DNA from: Williamsia sp. CHRR-6
GTDB taxonomy: Bacteria; Actinomycetota; Actinomycetes; Mycobacteriales; Mycobacteriaceae
Length of the DNA: 64,000 bases
NCBI RefSeq assembly: GCF_018474015.1
Contig: NZ_JAHCSG010000004.1
Coordinates: forward strand, 62,001-126,000
Reading direction: 5' to 3'
This document shows positions 17,400 to 26,732 of the stretch, piece by piece. The translations under genes were made by a program, and so were the position numbers. The notes under the pieces were generated by a model. It did not search any database and was not told the origin of the DNA. It was given only the letters and a program-made list of their open reading frames with translations. Every line of letters starts with the position of its first letter. Positions within the stretch are counted from its first letter, which is position 1.

Positions 17400-17645
17400 A
17401 GGAGAGGGTGTGGCGAGCCGCCGTACGGGACGAACGAACTACTTGCATCTGGGCAGTCACGCAAAGTGTGATCCCAAATTCGCTGACCTCACCGTCGGCG
17501 TCGACCCGCTCGAAATCGCGCAACGCGGTCAGGCCCACTGAGATATACCGCAACGCCTGCGCATGCACCCCCGATCAATCTTCTTCGGCACAACTTCATC
17601 CTTCCTGACTCAGAAAGACGCGGCATCAAACCTGGGGTGATTCAC

Positions 17646-17673
17646 CGCAGACCGCAGACCGCAGACCGCAGAC
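17646..17673. repeat. 7-bp tandem repeat, four copies
   Basis: CGCAGAC repeated four times without mismatch in noncoding DNA upstream of the DUF222/HNH gene. Confidence 0.9.
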
Positions 17674-17851
17674 CCAGTTTCACGCCAACCACTTTCAGTC
17701 GTACCCCCAACCAATCCCCCCGCCGAACCGTACACACCACCAGCAGACACCACCGGCCAAAGACCGCAATGTCGTCGTAAATAGGTGCTTTGCTATGTGA
17801 ATCCAGGTGTGGACTTCACGGTCGCCGACAGCTGTGCGCCAACGAGTTGGT

Positions 17852-17886
17852 TCCGGATGAACCGACGCCGCCCACGTTCATCCGGA
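17852..17886. repeat. Perfect 11-bp inverted repeat
   Basis: TCCGGATGAAC (17852-17862) and GTTCATCCGGA (17876-17886) with a 13-base spacer, 84 bp before the HNH start. It could be a terminator stem or a protein-binding palindrome; there is no T-run. Confidence 0.7.
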
Positions 17887-17939
17887 CCTCACCCACCGGA
17901 ACACCCCGTTTTCCCACGTCAGAGCTGGTTCTTCGATGA

Positions 17940-17962
17940 TTGTCATACCCGTGTCGTAGCGT
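17940..17962 (+). promoter_or_regulatory. PafBC-type (RecA-NDp) DNA-damage promoter
   Basis: TTGTCATAC, eight bases, then TAGCGT (17957-17962). This fits the mycobacterial LexA-independent consensus tTGTCRgtg-N8-TAnnnT. ATG 17970 follows 7 nt later (leaderless). An overlapping 8-bp inverted repeat (CATACCCG 17944-17951, CGGGTATG 17965-17972) is also present. The second DUF222/HNH gene has the same element with the same spacing. Confidence 0.6.
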
Positions 17963-17969
17963 GCCGGGT

Positions 17970-19496
17970 ATGGCTGGTGGGGGGTGGTCGGGGGTGTCGC
18001 GGGAGGCGATGGGGTTGCTTGCTGATCCCACCGCCGCCTCTGATGCTGGGCTGCTGTCTGAGATGCGGCATGCCACGGCCGGGCAGGCGTTTCTGGAATG
18101 GCTACGCCTATCCCGCGCAGCCGAGTTGCATGCCCGTCGGGTTGCTCCGACCGCCGAGTCTGATACCCGCCGCTACGACGGGTTCGTGCAGTGCGCCACC
18201 TCAATCGCAGCGGTCCACAACATGTCCCAAACCGCCGGGGAACGCCTACTCGACACCGCAGTCACCATGGCCACCCGCCTACCGAAGGTCGGGGCATGTT
18301 TGCGGGATGGGCTGATTTCGGGCCGCGACCTCCGTACCATCATCACGCGCACCGACCTGATCACCGACCCCGACACCCACGCGTTGATCGACACCGACAT
18401 CGCGACCGCCCTGCACCGGCGGGGGTCGTGGTCGACGGCTCGGCTACGGGACATGGTCGATCGGATCGTCTACCGCTACGACTCCTACGCCGTCCGGGAA
18501 CGCCGCAAACAAGCCCTATCCGAACGTGGGTTTTGGTGTGATCCGCGCCCCGACGGCATGGCCGAGGTCTCAGCGACCATGACCGCCGAAGCAGCCATCG
18601 CGATGGCCCGCCGTATCGACGCCCTCGCCCGCGCCGTCTGTAGCCGCGACGACCGGTCGTTGGCGGCGCGGCGTAGTGACGCCCTGTTCTGCCTCACCAT
18701 GGGAGTCGCCTGGGAATGCAGCTGCAACCAACCCGACTGCACGGCACCCGTTGTCCCCGACGCTGAGGCCGTCACCCGCCGTGACATTCCCGCGACCGCC
18801 ACCTCCCTGGTCGTGCACGTGGTGTGTGATTTGGAAACCGCCGCTGGCGACGGGGAAACACCGGCATTCATCGACGGCTACGGCGTCATCTCCGCACCCC
18901 ACCTCACCGACCTACTGACCCGTCCCGGAACGTCGATCCGCCCGGTCGGCGGATCCGACACACCACTCCCGCCACACCTGCCGTCAGACCCCTACCGGCC
19001 CTCGACCGCCCTGGACACCATCCTGCGGACCCGTGACCTGTACTGCACCTGGCCCGGCTGCAACCTACGGGCCTGGACCGCTGATCTCGACCACGTCACC
19101 GAATACGACCACCACGACCCCGCTGCCGGTGGACAGACCTGCTACCGCGACATGAACACCAAATGCCGCTTCCACCACGGCATCAAAACATTCACCACCT
19201 TCCTCGACGACCAAACCGTCACCCACGGCATCACCACACAAACCATCACCACCCCCGAAGGGATCACCCTGGCCGGGCCCGCCTTCACCGGCGACGACCT
19301 GTTCCCCGGCCTATCCGACATCACCTTCACCCACCCCGCCCACGCCCCACCCACCACGCCCGCCCCACCAACCGCGGCCACACCAGACGAACCCACCAGA
19401 CGACAACCACGCCTGGCAGACAAACACGCCCGCCGCCGCACCGAACGCCACCACAACCGCACCACCAACGGCGCCGACGACCCACCACCCTTCTAA
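17970..19496 (+). CDS. DUF222 / HNH endonuclease-domain protein (13E12 family)
   Basis: 508-aa member of the actinobacterial 13E12 repeat family: an N-terminal helical DUF222 domain (about 20-330) and a C-terminal HNH nuclease fold. The HNH site is read from CTWPGCNLRAWTADLDHV (zinc Cys pair, then D-H) through an Asn to CRFHHGIKT. A Pro/Thr-rich basic tail follows. The family occurs in many copies per genome in this order; its function is not established, and mobility or DNA-damage roles have been suggested. ATG 17970 is chosen over an in-frame TTG at 17940 because the latter lies inside the promoter. The PafBC-type promoter predicts induction by DNA damage. Confidence 0.85.
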   Translation: MAGGGWSGVSREAMGLLADPTAASDAGLLSEMRHATAGQAFLEWLRLSRAAELHARRVAPTAESDTRRYDGFVQCATSIAAVHNMSQTAGERLLDTAVTMATRLPKVGACLRDGLISGRDLRTIITRTDLITDPDTHALIDTDIATALHRRGSWSTARLRDMVDRIVYRYDSYAVRERRKQALSERGFWCDPRPDGMAEVSATMTAEAAIAMARRIDALARAVCSRDDRSLAARRSDALFCLTMGVAWECSCNQPDCTAPVVPDAEAVTRRDIPATATSLVVHVVCDLETAAGDGETPAFIDGYGVISAPHLTDLLTRPGTSIRPVGGSDTPLPPHLPSDPYRPSTALDTILRTRDLYCTWPGCNLRAWTADLDHVTEYDHHDPAAGGQTCYRDMNTKCRFHHGIKTFTTFLDDQTVTHGITTQTITTPEGITLAGPAFTGDDLFPGLSDITFTHPAHAPPTTPAPPTAATPDEPTRRQPRLADKHARRRTERHHNRTTNGADDPPPF

Positions 19497-19515
19497 AGGT
19501 CAGCAGGTCGCGATC

Positions 19516-20223
19516 TCAGCCGCCGGAGCAGTTGAGCAGGCCGCCGGTGGCGGTGGAGGTGGCGATCACCGAGCCGTCTTTGGTGATGGTGCAGGTGACC
19601 TTGCCAGAGATGACCAGCGCACCCAGCGACGGCGCAGCGTCTACCGTGACCGCCACCGACCACGGGGGCGTGATGAGACTGGCCGAGAACTTCGATTGGC
19701 TGCCGACGGTGTAGGTGACGCCGAGCACCTTGCCGTCACCGGTCAGCGAGTACAGCACCTGGCCGGGACCTGCGGTGGCCGTGGGCGAGTCGCTGCTCGG
19801 CGGCGCCGACGTGGTGGTCGGCTCCGTGGTGGTGGTTTGCGTGGTGGTGGTGTTGGTCTGCGACCCCGCCGGCCCGGCCACCGGGGCGTCATTGTTGCTT
19901 CCACCGCCGTTGTCGCTGTTGTTGATCAGGAACACCGCACTCACCCCGATCACCGCGATCAGCAGCAACGCCACCGCCCCCACCAACCACAACGTGCGGT
20001 TGCCGTTGTTCTTCGGTTCCGCTTGCGGCGCATCGGGATACGCATTCTGCTGGGTATAGGCGGTGGCCGGATACACCCCGGTCGGATCGACCGGCTCAAA
20101 CGCCCGAGTCGGCGGGTGCGAGGGCTGCGGATACGACTGGGGGTCCACCCGACGCCACTGTTCGTCGCCAGGGATCCGATCGGTCGGATCGTCTGGGCCA
20201 CCGGGTCTACGTGGTTCAGACAC
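19516..20223 (-). CDS. Membrane-anchored MmpS-like protein with proline-rich N-terminus
   Basis: 235-aa protein: a Pro/Tyr-rich cytoplasmic N-terminus (about 1-70), one membrane helix (about 82-104, core VGAVALLLIAVIGVSAVFLI), a Thr-rich linker (TTTTQTTTTEPTTTS) and a C-terminal MmpS-type beta domain. The last shows the family pattern: VLYSLTGDG, a PPWS segment, then VTCTITKDG and a final Cys. MmpS proteins are accessory subunits of MmpL lipid exporters. Here the GTG start (20223) overlaps the stop of the ABC permease by 8 bp, so it is translated with an ABC exporter instead. A role as periplasmic adaptor for that exporter is inference. Confidence 0.75.
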   Translation of the reverse strand: MSEPRRPGGPDDPTDRIPGDEQWRRVDPQSYPQPSHPPTRAFEPVDPTGVYPATAYTQQNAYPDAPQAEPKNNGNRTLWLVGAVALLLIAVIGVSAVFLINNSDNGGGSNNDAPVAGPAGSQTNTTTTQTTTTEPTTTSAPPSSDSPTATAGPGQVLYSLTGDGKVLGVTYTVGSQSKFSASLITPPWSVAVTVDAAPSLGALVISGKVTCTITKDGSVIATSTATGGLLNCSGG

Positions 20224-22765
20224 CCGAGATCGCCTCCAACGGATTGGTTTTCGCCGCGCGCGACGCCGGCCACAAGGCAGCCACCACACCGACCGCGGCC
20301 GCGGCCACCAGTGTGATTCCGATCAACGAGTACGGCAGCACCGCGGTGGTGATGCCCAAACTACGGAAGGTGCGCACCACGGCGATACCGATCACGCTGC
20401 CCATGATCACCCCGAGGACGGCACCGAAGATGGCGATCAACACCGACTCCACATAGATGGTGCGACGCAACTGAACTCGCGCCATCCCGATGGCACGCAG
20501 CATGCCGATCTCGCGGGTCCGCTCGATCACCGACAGCGCCAACGTGTTGACGATGCCGAGCACCGCGATGACCAACGCCAGCCCCAACATGCCGTAGAGG
20601 GTGGCCAACATCTGGTTGATCTGCGAACTCGACTGACCGATGAACCCCTGCTTGTCCAAGATCTGCACGGTGAGGAAATTCTTTGTCGCCGTGTTCAACT
20701 CATCCTTCAGCGTCGACACCGGGACTCCGGGTTTGGCCTTCACCAGGATCACCACGTCGGATCGAAAAGCCGCCGGCACCAACGTCTCGTAGGCCCCAGA
20801 TCCCAGCTGCCAGTCGCCCAGCACCTGCGAGTCCTTGTACACGCCGGTCACCCGGACCTGCGCGGTGGTGCCGGAGAAACTGGTGAACGTCAACGTCTTT
20901 CCCACCTCCCAGCCCTTGGACGAGCGGGTCTGCTCCGAGACGATGATGCCGTCGGCGGGGATGTCGCTGGACCCCTCGACCATCTTTATGGGCGCCACCT
21001 GCGCAAGTGACCCGGTGGGGGCCAGCCCCGTCACCTGCTTGTCGTCCACCTTGGCCGCCACCCCACGAAACGCCACCGCGGTGCCCACGTCGGGTGCCTG
21101 GGTTGCTGCGGTGACCACCGAGGTGGGCAGCGACGACCCCTGATCGGAGTTGGAGATGACCAGATCGGCGGTGATGTTCTTCTTCACCTGATCGTCGATC
21201 GACCCCTTGAGGCTGGACCCGAAGGTGCCGACCACGGCGACCAGCATCAACCCGAGCGTCAACGCGAACGCGGTGGCCGCGGTGCGCCGCGGGTTGCGAA
21301 CGGCGTTGGTACGCGCCAACTGTCCCAGCTTGCCGAATGGTCGACCGATCACCTTGCCCAGCGCGTCGATGAACGGCCGCGACATGGCGGGGGCGGCGAG
21401 CACCACCGCCAGGATCAGCAGAACCGCACCGCCACCGACGGTCGCCGCGTAGGACGCCCCCTGACCGGAGGTACCGATCCCGATGACGGTCAGCCCGATG
21501 ACCGCGAGCACCGCACCGGCGATGGTGCGGCCTTTCAGCGACGGCGCGCCGTCGGTCGCGCTCTCCCGCATCGCCTCCACCGGCGACACCTTCGACGCCC
21601 GCCGCGCCGGCGCGTACGCCGACACCATCGTCACCACCACACCCACCAGCAGACAACTGATCACCGCGTTCGGGGTGATCTGCAACGGAGCTGAGGGCAA
21701 TCCGGAGTTGGCGGTGGTGACGGCCTTGAGGATGGCTGCCAGACCCACCCCGACACCCAAGCCCACGACGCCACCGAGCAGACCGACGATGAACGCCTCC
21801 AGTAGCACCGAGCGGGTGATCTGGGTACGGGCAGCGCCGATGGCACGCAGCAGCGCGAGTTCACGCACCCGCTGGGCGATGATCATCGCGAACGTGTTGT
21901 AGATGATGAACGTGCCGACGATGAGTCCGATCGCGGCGAACGCCAACAGGATGTAGTTGAAGACGGTGAGGAACTGGTTGACGCGGTCCTTCTCCTCGGT
22001 ACGCACCTGCGCGCCGGTCTGTACCTTGTACCCCGACCCCAGCGCACCCTTGACGCGCGAGGTGAGCTGCGCGGCCGTCACCCCGGGTACCGCCGACATC
22101 TCGATGTTGGCCGCGCGCGACCCGTCGGAGAGCAACTTCGGTGCCACCGACGGCGCGAACTGCACGTTGACGTAGCCGCCGGTGTCTTGCGGGAGGATCA
22201 AGATCCCCACCACGCGCACGGTCTGCGGCTTACCGTCACCCCGGCTGAACGCCAACTTGGTGGTCGACCCGATGCTCAGCTTGGCGCGGTCGGCGGCGCT
22301 GCGGTTGATGACCACCTCGTCGGCGGCCACCGGTGCCCGACTGCCCGGGGTCAGTTTGTCCTCTGTGCTCGACAGGGCGTCGGCGGGCGGGGTGAAGGCC
22401 GAGCCGATGCTGGGTGCACCGCCGGTTTGCAACGCCGACCCGTCGGCCTTGGCGATGGTGACCGTGGCGGTGTAGCGGGGCACGATCTTGGCGATGCCCA
22501 ACTCGGCTTTGCGAGCTGTGAGTTGTTGCAACACAGCGGCATCCACACCGGTCGACTGCCGATCCGATGGACTGACCCGCGCGTCGACGCCCAGCGCCAC
22601 GCCGTCGAAGATCCGGTTGAACCCCTCGGAGATGGTGGCGGTGAAGGTGAACGACGCGGCCACGAACGACGAACCCAGCACCACCGACAACACGGTGAGG
22701 ACCAGTCGGACCTTGTGCGCGGCGAGGTTACGCAACGACACCCGACGCATGGCCGATGAGGCCAT
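20216..22765 (-). CDS. ABC exporter permease, duplicated FtsX/MacB type
   Basis: 849-aa permease with the two-FtsX-domain plan: helix 1 and a MacB-like extracytoplasmic domain (about 20-255), three helices (about 260-400), a central part with two further helices, a second extracytoplasmic domain (about 515-690) and a last three-helix FtsX block ending PLEAISGV. Such permeases, with a LolD/MacB-type ATPase, power extraction or mechanotransmission of lipids, lipoproteins or peptides rather than simple import. The ATG overlaps the stop of the ATPase gene by one base. The cargo cannot be read from sequence. Confidence 0.9.
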   Translation of the reverse strand: MASSAMRRVSLRNLAAHKVRLVLTVLSVVLGSSFVAASFTFTATISEGFNRIFDGVALGVDARVSPSDRQSTGVDAAVLQQLTARKAELGIAKIVPRYTATVTIAKADGSALQTGGAPSIGSAFTPPADALSSTEDKLTPGSRAPVAADEVVINRSAADRAKLSIGSTTKLAFSRGDGKPQTVRVVGILILPQDTGGYVNVQFAPSVAPKLLSDGSRAANIEMSAVPGVTAAQLTSRVKGALGSGYKVQTGAQVRTEEKDRVNQFLTVFNYILLAFAAIGLIVGTFIIYNTFAMIIAQRVRELALLRAIGAARTQITRSVLLEAFIVGLLGGVVGLGVGVGLAAILKAVTTANSGLPSAPLQITPNAVISCLLVGVVVTMVSAYAPARRASKVSPVEAMRESATDGAPSLKGRTIAGAVLAVIGLTVIGIGTSGQGASYAATVGGGAVLLILAVVLAAPAMSRPFIDALGKVIGRPFGKLGQLARTNAVRNPRRTAATAFALTLGLMLVAVVGTFGSSLKGSIDDQVKKNITADLVISNSDQGSSLPTSVVTAATQAPDVGTAVAFRGVAAKVDDKQVTGLAPTGSLAQVAPIKMVEGSSDIPADGIIVSEQTRSSKGWEVGKTLTFTSFSGTTAQVRVTGVYKDSQVLGDWQLGSGAYETLVPAAFRSDVVILVKAKPGVPVSTLKDELNTATKNFLTVQILDKQGFIGQSSSQINQMLATLYGMLGLALVIAVLGIVNTLALSVIERTREIGMLRAIGMARVQLRRTIYVESVLIAIFGAVLGVIMGSVIGIAVVRTFRSLGITTAVLPYSLIGITLVAAAAVGVVAALWPASRAAKTNPLEAISGV

Positions 22766-23577
22766 CAGGACTGGCCCTGACCGGTCGATCCCGCGGTGCG
22801 GGCCGGGTCGTCGAGGTCTTTCATGTAGGCGAAGACGTCGTCGGCCGTGGGGTTCTGCAACTCGTGCACGATGCGGCCGTCGGCCAGGAAGACCACCCGA
22901 TCAGCCCAGCTGGCCGCGCGCGGGTCGTGGGTGACGATGACGACGGTCTGACCGAACTCGTCGACCGCCGCGCGCAGGATGCCCAGCACCTCCCCCGAGG
23001 AACGGGAGTCGAGGTTGCCGGTCGGCTCGTCGCCGAAGATGATCTGCGGTCGACCCACCAGCGCGCGGGCACACGCGACGCGCTGCTGCTGACCGCCGGA
23101 GAGTTCGCTGGGTCGGTGATCCAGGCGCGGCGCCAGACCCAGCCGGTTGACGACGGCGTCGAACCACTCGGGATCGGGGGTGGTGCCTGCGATGTCCAGC
23201 GGCAGGGTGATGTTCTCGCGCGCGGTCAACGTGGGCACCAGGTTGTAGGACTGGAAGACGAAACCGATGCGGTCGCGCCGCAACCGGGTCATCGCCTTGT
23301 CGTCGAGGGTGGTCAGGTCGACATCACCGATGCGGATGGTGCCGCTGCTGGCGGCGTCGAGGCCGGCCAGGCAGTGCATCAGGGTGGACTTGCCCGACCC
23401 CGACGGCCCCATGATGGCGGTGAACTCGCCGGCAGCGAACGACGCCGACACCTCACGCAGGGCGTGGACGGTGGTGTCGCCGGAGCCGTAGACCTTGCTG
23501 ACGTCGATCGCCTGCGCGGCGATCGAGGTGGGGGCCGCATGGCGCGAGGTCGGTGGAGCGGGCGGAGTTGGGCTCAT
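22765..23577 (-). CDS. ABC exporter ATPase, MacB/LolD type
   Basis: 270-aa ATPase with Walker A GPSGSGKST, Q-loop FVFQSYN, signature LSGGQQQRVACARAL, Walker B IIFGDEPTGNLD and switch VTHD, all intact. The NLDSRSSGEVL and TVHALREVS elements are typical of the MacB/LolD/FtsE export group. I start at ATG 23577 (MSPTPPAPP); an in-frame upstream ATG at 23613 would add a Trp/Arg-rich leader with no better ribosome site. First gene of a three-gene unit: ATPase, permease (1-bp overlap), MmpS-like protein (8-bp overlap). Confidence 0.92.
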   Translation of the reverse strand: MSPTPPAPPTSRHAAPTSIAAQAIDVSKVYGSGDTTVHALREVSASFAAGEFTAIMGPSGSGKSTLMHCLAGLDAASSGTIRIGDVDLTTLDDKAMTRLRRDRIGFVFQSYNLVPTLTARENITLPLDIAGTTPDPEWFDAVVNRLGLAPRLDHRPSELSGGQQQRVACARALVGRPQIIFGDEPTGNLDSRSSGEVLGILRAAVDEFGQTVVIVTHDPRAASWADRVVFLADGRIVHELQNPTADDVFAYMKDLDDPARTAGSTGQGQS

Positions 23578-23635
23578 TCGACCGATCATCCCTGCCCAAC
23601 GGACAAACTTCACCCTCCGGGGGTATGAACTTCGT

Positions 23636-24733
23636 CTAGAAACGCAGCGCCAAGAGATGGATTTTCGTGTGTTGCGCAGGGTTGTTGAAGTTGTCGTCGC
23701 TGATCAGCACCAGCGAACGCCGCTTGCCCTCCAACATCGGACCGAACGTCATGCCCTCGACGTTGTCCGGGCGCAGCAGCATCAGCGGTGCGAAGTCGAA
23801 CACCAACCGTTTGGCCATCGGCGTCTCCCGACCCGACAACGTGTCGACCCCGTTGACGTTGGTGGCACCCCGGGTGGTGGCGATGTAGATCTTCACGCTG
23901 TTGCGGCGGGTGGCCGGGTCGTAACCGCGCTCCAGGACCAGGAACTCGGTTGCGTTGACCGCCAACACTTCTGACACCCCGTTGTCGGTTCCCTTGCTCG
24001 CGCGCGGCGACAGCGGGTCGGTGCGGTACACGTACTGGCTGGTGCCCTTGGCCCCGGTTATCAGCAGCCGCGACCGGGTGCCTGCTGCCGTGGTGGGTCC
24101 ACCGCCATCCTGCTTGAGGGCCCACTCGGTCATCGCGACCACCGAGCCACCCGGGGTGACACTGAGGCCTTCGAGACCACGGTTGCTGTCGAGGCCGTGG
24201 CGGGGACCGGGGGTGAACGCTCGTGGAAGCCCGATTTCGCGGACGTAGAGGCCCAGCGGGGTGATCTGGCGGATGAACGGGCGTGCGCCCTCGCTGGAGA
24301 CGATGAGGTCGCCCCCGATGCGGCGGATGCCCTCGAGGTCCATCTGCCCGGGCAGCAGCGGCAGGTTACCGCTGGACAGGACGGTGCCGCCGCCGTTGAA
24401 GGCCGGGATGGCGGAGGCGAACGTGCCCTGCGGGGTGATGGGCAGACCGAACCGGTAGAACCGCGCCGGACCGTAGTCGCCCTTGTCGTCGCTGACCGCG
24501 ACGTAGTTGCCGCCGCCGACGTTGTCGATACCCGAGATGCCGCCGAACCGCAGCGGGGTGGGGATGATCCCGTCGGGGACCACCATCGTGGCGGTGTAGC
24601 GCGCAGACACCGGGATCGGTGCCGGACTGGGCGCCGCACCGGCCGGGGCGAGCGCGACGAACCCGGACACGGCCAGCGAACCGACTGCCGCCCCGACCAC
24701 AAGGCGACGCCCGGCGAAGTTTCGGAAAACCAT
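23636..24733 (-). CDS. Secreted esterase-like protein of the phytase family
   Basis: 365-aa exported protein. A Sec signal peptide (MVFRNFAGRR, then a hydrophobic core, cut near AGAAPSP at about 33) is followed by a single beta-propeller-like domain of the 'esterase-like activity of phytase' family. Readable landmarks are FGGISGIDNVGGGNYVAVSDD near the start, GQMDLEGIRRIGGDLIVSSE mid-protein, and DNVEGMTFGP near the end. These acidic Asp/Glu-Gly stretches usually bind calcium. Substrate unknown. Same strand as the ABC exporter but 58 bp upstream of it, so co-transcription is possible. Confidence 0.82.
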   Translation of the reverse strand: MVFRNFAGRRLVVGAAVGSLAVSGFVALAPAGAAPSPAPIPVSARYTATMVVPDGIIPTPLRFGGISGIDNVGGGNYVAVSDDKGDYGPARFYRFGLPITPQGTFASAIPAFNGGGTVLSSGNLPLLPGQMDLEGIRRIGGDLIVSSEGARPFIRQITPLGLYVREIGLPRAFTPGPRHGLDSNRGLEGLSVTPGGSVVAMTEWALKQDGGGPTTAAGTRSRLLITGAKGTSQYVYRTDPLSPRASKGTDNGVSEVLAVNATEFLVLERGYDPATRRNSVKIYIATTRGATNVNGVDTLSGRETPMAKRLVFDFAPLMLLRPDNVEGMTFGPMLEGKRRSLVLISDDNFNNPAQHTKIHLLALRF

Positions 24734-24766
24734 GGTTGCCGATGCTACCCGGGCATCTCCGAATGC

Positions 24767-26590
24767 TCAGCCCAGACGCTGTTTGAGGGCAGCGAACTCG
24801 TCGGCGATGCCGGTGGGCAACTTCTCGCCCACGAACTCGAACCACTCCTCGATCGAGGGGATCTCCTTGCGCCACTCGTCGGTGTTCACAGACAGCGCCT
24901 CGGCGACGTCGTCGACGTTCACATCGAGCCCTTCGAGGTCGAGTGCCTCAGGGGTGGCCACCACACCGACCGGGGTCTCGACCCCGGCGGCGGTGCCCTC
25001 GATGCGTTCGACGATCCACTTGAGCACGCGGCTGTTCTCGCCGAACCCGGGCCACAGGAAACGCTTGTCGGCGCCGCGACGGAACCAGTTGACGTAGAAC
25101 ACCTTCGGCAGTTTCGACTCGTCGGCCGACTTACCCAGCGAGATCCAGTGCTGCAGGTAGTCGCCCACGTTGTAGCCGAGGAACGGCAGCATCGCCATCG
25201 GGTCGCGGCGGATGTCGCCGACGGTGCCCTCGGCGGCGGCGGTCTGCTCCGAGCCCACGGTGGCACCCATGAACACACCGTGCTGCCAGCTGCGGGCCTC
25301 GGTGACCAGCGGGACGGTGGTCTTGCGGCGACCGCCGAACAGGATGGCCGAGATGGGCACGCCCTGGGGGTCATCCCACTCCGGCGCCATGATCGGGCAC
25401 TGGCTCATCGGGGTGCAGTAGCGCGAGTTGGGGTGCGCGGCCGGGGTGTCGGAGTCCGGGGTCCAGTCGTTGCCCTGCCAGTCGATGAGGTGATCGTGCT
25501 CGCCCTCGAGGCCCTCCCACCAGATGTCGCCGTCGTCGGTGAGCGCCACGTTGGTGTACATCGTGTTGCCGGCCTCGATGGTGCGCATCGCGTTCGGGTT
25601 GGACGACCAGTTGGTGCCCGGCGCCACGCCGAAGAACCCGAACTCGGGGTTCACCGCGTACAGGCGACCGTCGGCGCCGAACCGCATCCAGGCGATGTCG
25701 TCGCCAAGGGTCTCGGCACGCCAGCCGGGGATGGTCGGCTGGATCATTGCCAGGTTGGTCTTGCCGCAGGCGCTGGGGAAGGCTGCGGCGATGTAGTAGG
25801 CCTTGTCCTCGGGGGAGATCAGCTTGAGGATCAACATGTGCTCGGCCAGCCAGCCCTCGTCGTGGGCCATCGCCGAGGCGATGCGCAGCGAGTAGCACTT
25901 CTTGCCCAGCAGCGCGTTGCCGCCGTACCCCGAACCGTAGGACCAGATCTCACGATCCTCGGGGAAGTGGGTGATGTATTTGGTCTCGTTGCACGGCCAC
26001 GGCACGTCGGCCTGACCGGGAGCCAGGGGCGCACCCAAAGAGTGCAGCGCCTTGACGAAGAACCCGTCGGTGCCCAGCAGCTCGAGCACCTCGGGGCCCA
26101 CGCGGGTCATGATGCGCATCGACAGCACCACGTATTCCGAGTCGGTCAGCTCCACCCCCAGCTTCGGGTCCTCGGCGCCGAGCGGACCCATGCAGAACGG
26201 GATGACATACATGGTGCGACCGCGCATGCAGCCGCGGTACAGCTCGGTCATGGTCGCGCGCATCTCGGTGGGATCGACCCAGTTGTTGGTCGGTCCGGCG
26301 TCGACCTCGTTCTTCGAGCAGATGTAAGTGCGTGACTCGACGCGGGCGACGTCGGCGGGGTCGGAGGTGGCGAGGTAGGAGTTGGGCTTCTTGTCCTCGT
26401 CGAGCTTGCGGATGGTGCCGGCCGCCTCGAGCTGGGCGGTCAGGCGCGCCCACTCCTCGTCGCTGCCGTCGGACCAGACGACCTGCTCGGGCTGGGTCAG
26501 TTCGGCGACCTCGGCGACCCACGCGAGCAGGCCTGCATGCGAGGTGGGGGCGAGTTCGGGATCCAGCCCGGGAATGGTTGCTGAGGTCAT
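24767..26590 (-). CDS. pckG: GTP-dependent phosphoenolpyruvate carboxykinase
   Basis: 607-aa cytosolic enzyme converting oxaloacetate and GTP to phosphoenolpyruvate, GDP and CO2, the entry to gluconeogenesis and essential for growth on fatty acids. The nucleotide-binding P-loop [12 protein letters not shown] (about 267-278) contains the catalytic Cys of the GTP class; EIDx-type and metal-binding segments GDDIAWMRF and [17 protein letters not shown] follow in the expected order. Length equals M. tuberculosis PckA (606 aa). ATG 26590 is preceded by GGAGGAG at about 10 nt; longer in-frame extensions upstream are not believed. Its placement near trmB and mmpL3 matches Rv0211. Confidence 0.96.
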   Translation of the reverse strand: MTSATIPGLDPELAPTSHAGLLAWVAEVAELTQPEQVVWSDGSDEEWARLTAQLEAAGTIRKLDEDKKPNSYLATSDPADVARVESRTYICSKNEVDAGPTNNWVDPTEMRATMTELYRGCMRGRTMYVIPFCMGPLGAEDPKLGVELTDSEYVVLSMRIMTRVGPEVLELLGTDGFFVKALHSLGAPLAPGQADVPWPCNETKYITHFPEDREIWSYGSGYGGNALLGKKCYSLRIASAMAHDEGWLAEHMLILKLISPEDKAYYIAAAFPSACGKTNLAMIQPTIPGWRAETLGDDIAWMRFGADGRLYAVNPEFGFFGVAPGTNWSSNPNAMRTIEAGNTMYTNVALTDDGDIWWEGLEGEHDHLIDWQGNDWTPDSDTPAAHPNSRYCTPMSQCPIMAPEWDDPQGVPISAILFGGRRKTTVPLVTEARSWQHGVFMGATVGSEQTAAAEGTVGDIRRDPMAMLPFLGYNVGDYLQHWISLGKSADESKLPKVFYVNWFRRGADKRFLWPGFGENSRVLKWIVERIEGTAAGVETPVGVVATPEALDLEGLDVNVDDVAEALSVNTDEWRKEIPSIEEWFEFVGEKLPTGIADEFAALKQRLG

Positions 26591-26732
26591 GGGTGGTCTC
26601 CTCCAGATGGCCGTCCGCACGGGCGGTACGCACTCTCCACCCGGTATTGCGCCACGGTACTGCGTCGGTATCGCCCGAAGCCAACCAGGTGACCGATCGC
26701 ACGCTCGGTCGCTGGATCGGAGATGGCTGGGG

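Larger units (their letters stand above)
17400..17939. other. Intergenic region, no supported gene
   Basis: About 540 bp of lower-G+C DNA with no convincing coding frame. A minus-strand frame at 17290-17568 could encode 92 residues with one hydrophobic stretch, but it has no start signal and overlaps the 16887 gene. The region contains a 7-bp tandem repeat (17646-17673), C-rich runs near 17700-17760 and a perfect inverted repeat at 17852-17886. It may be the relic of an insertion that brought in the HNH gene. Confidence 0.5.

Noticed and set aside
17290-17568. Minus-strand 92-codon frame with a hydrophobic stretch
   Set aside because: No ribosome site or promoter, overlaps the 16887 gene, no recognisable family; kept only as a remark.
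17646-17673. CRISPR-like array
   Set aside because: Units of 7 bp without spacers; a simple tandem repeat.
24197-26335. Long plus-strand open frame of 712 codons
   Set aside because: Antisense to the phytase-like and pckG genes; composition is that of a shadow frame in G+C-rich DNA, and both opposite genes have clear families.
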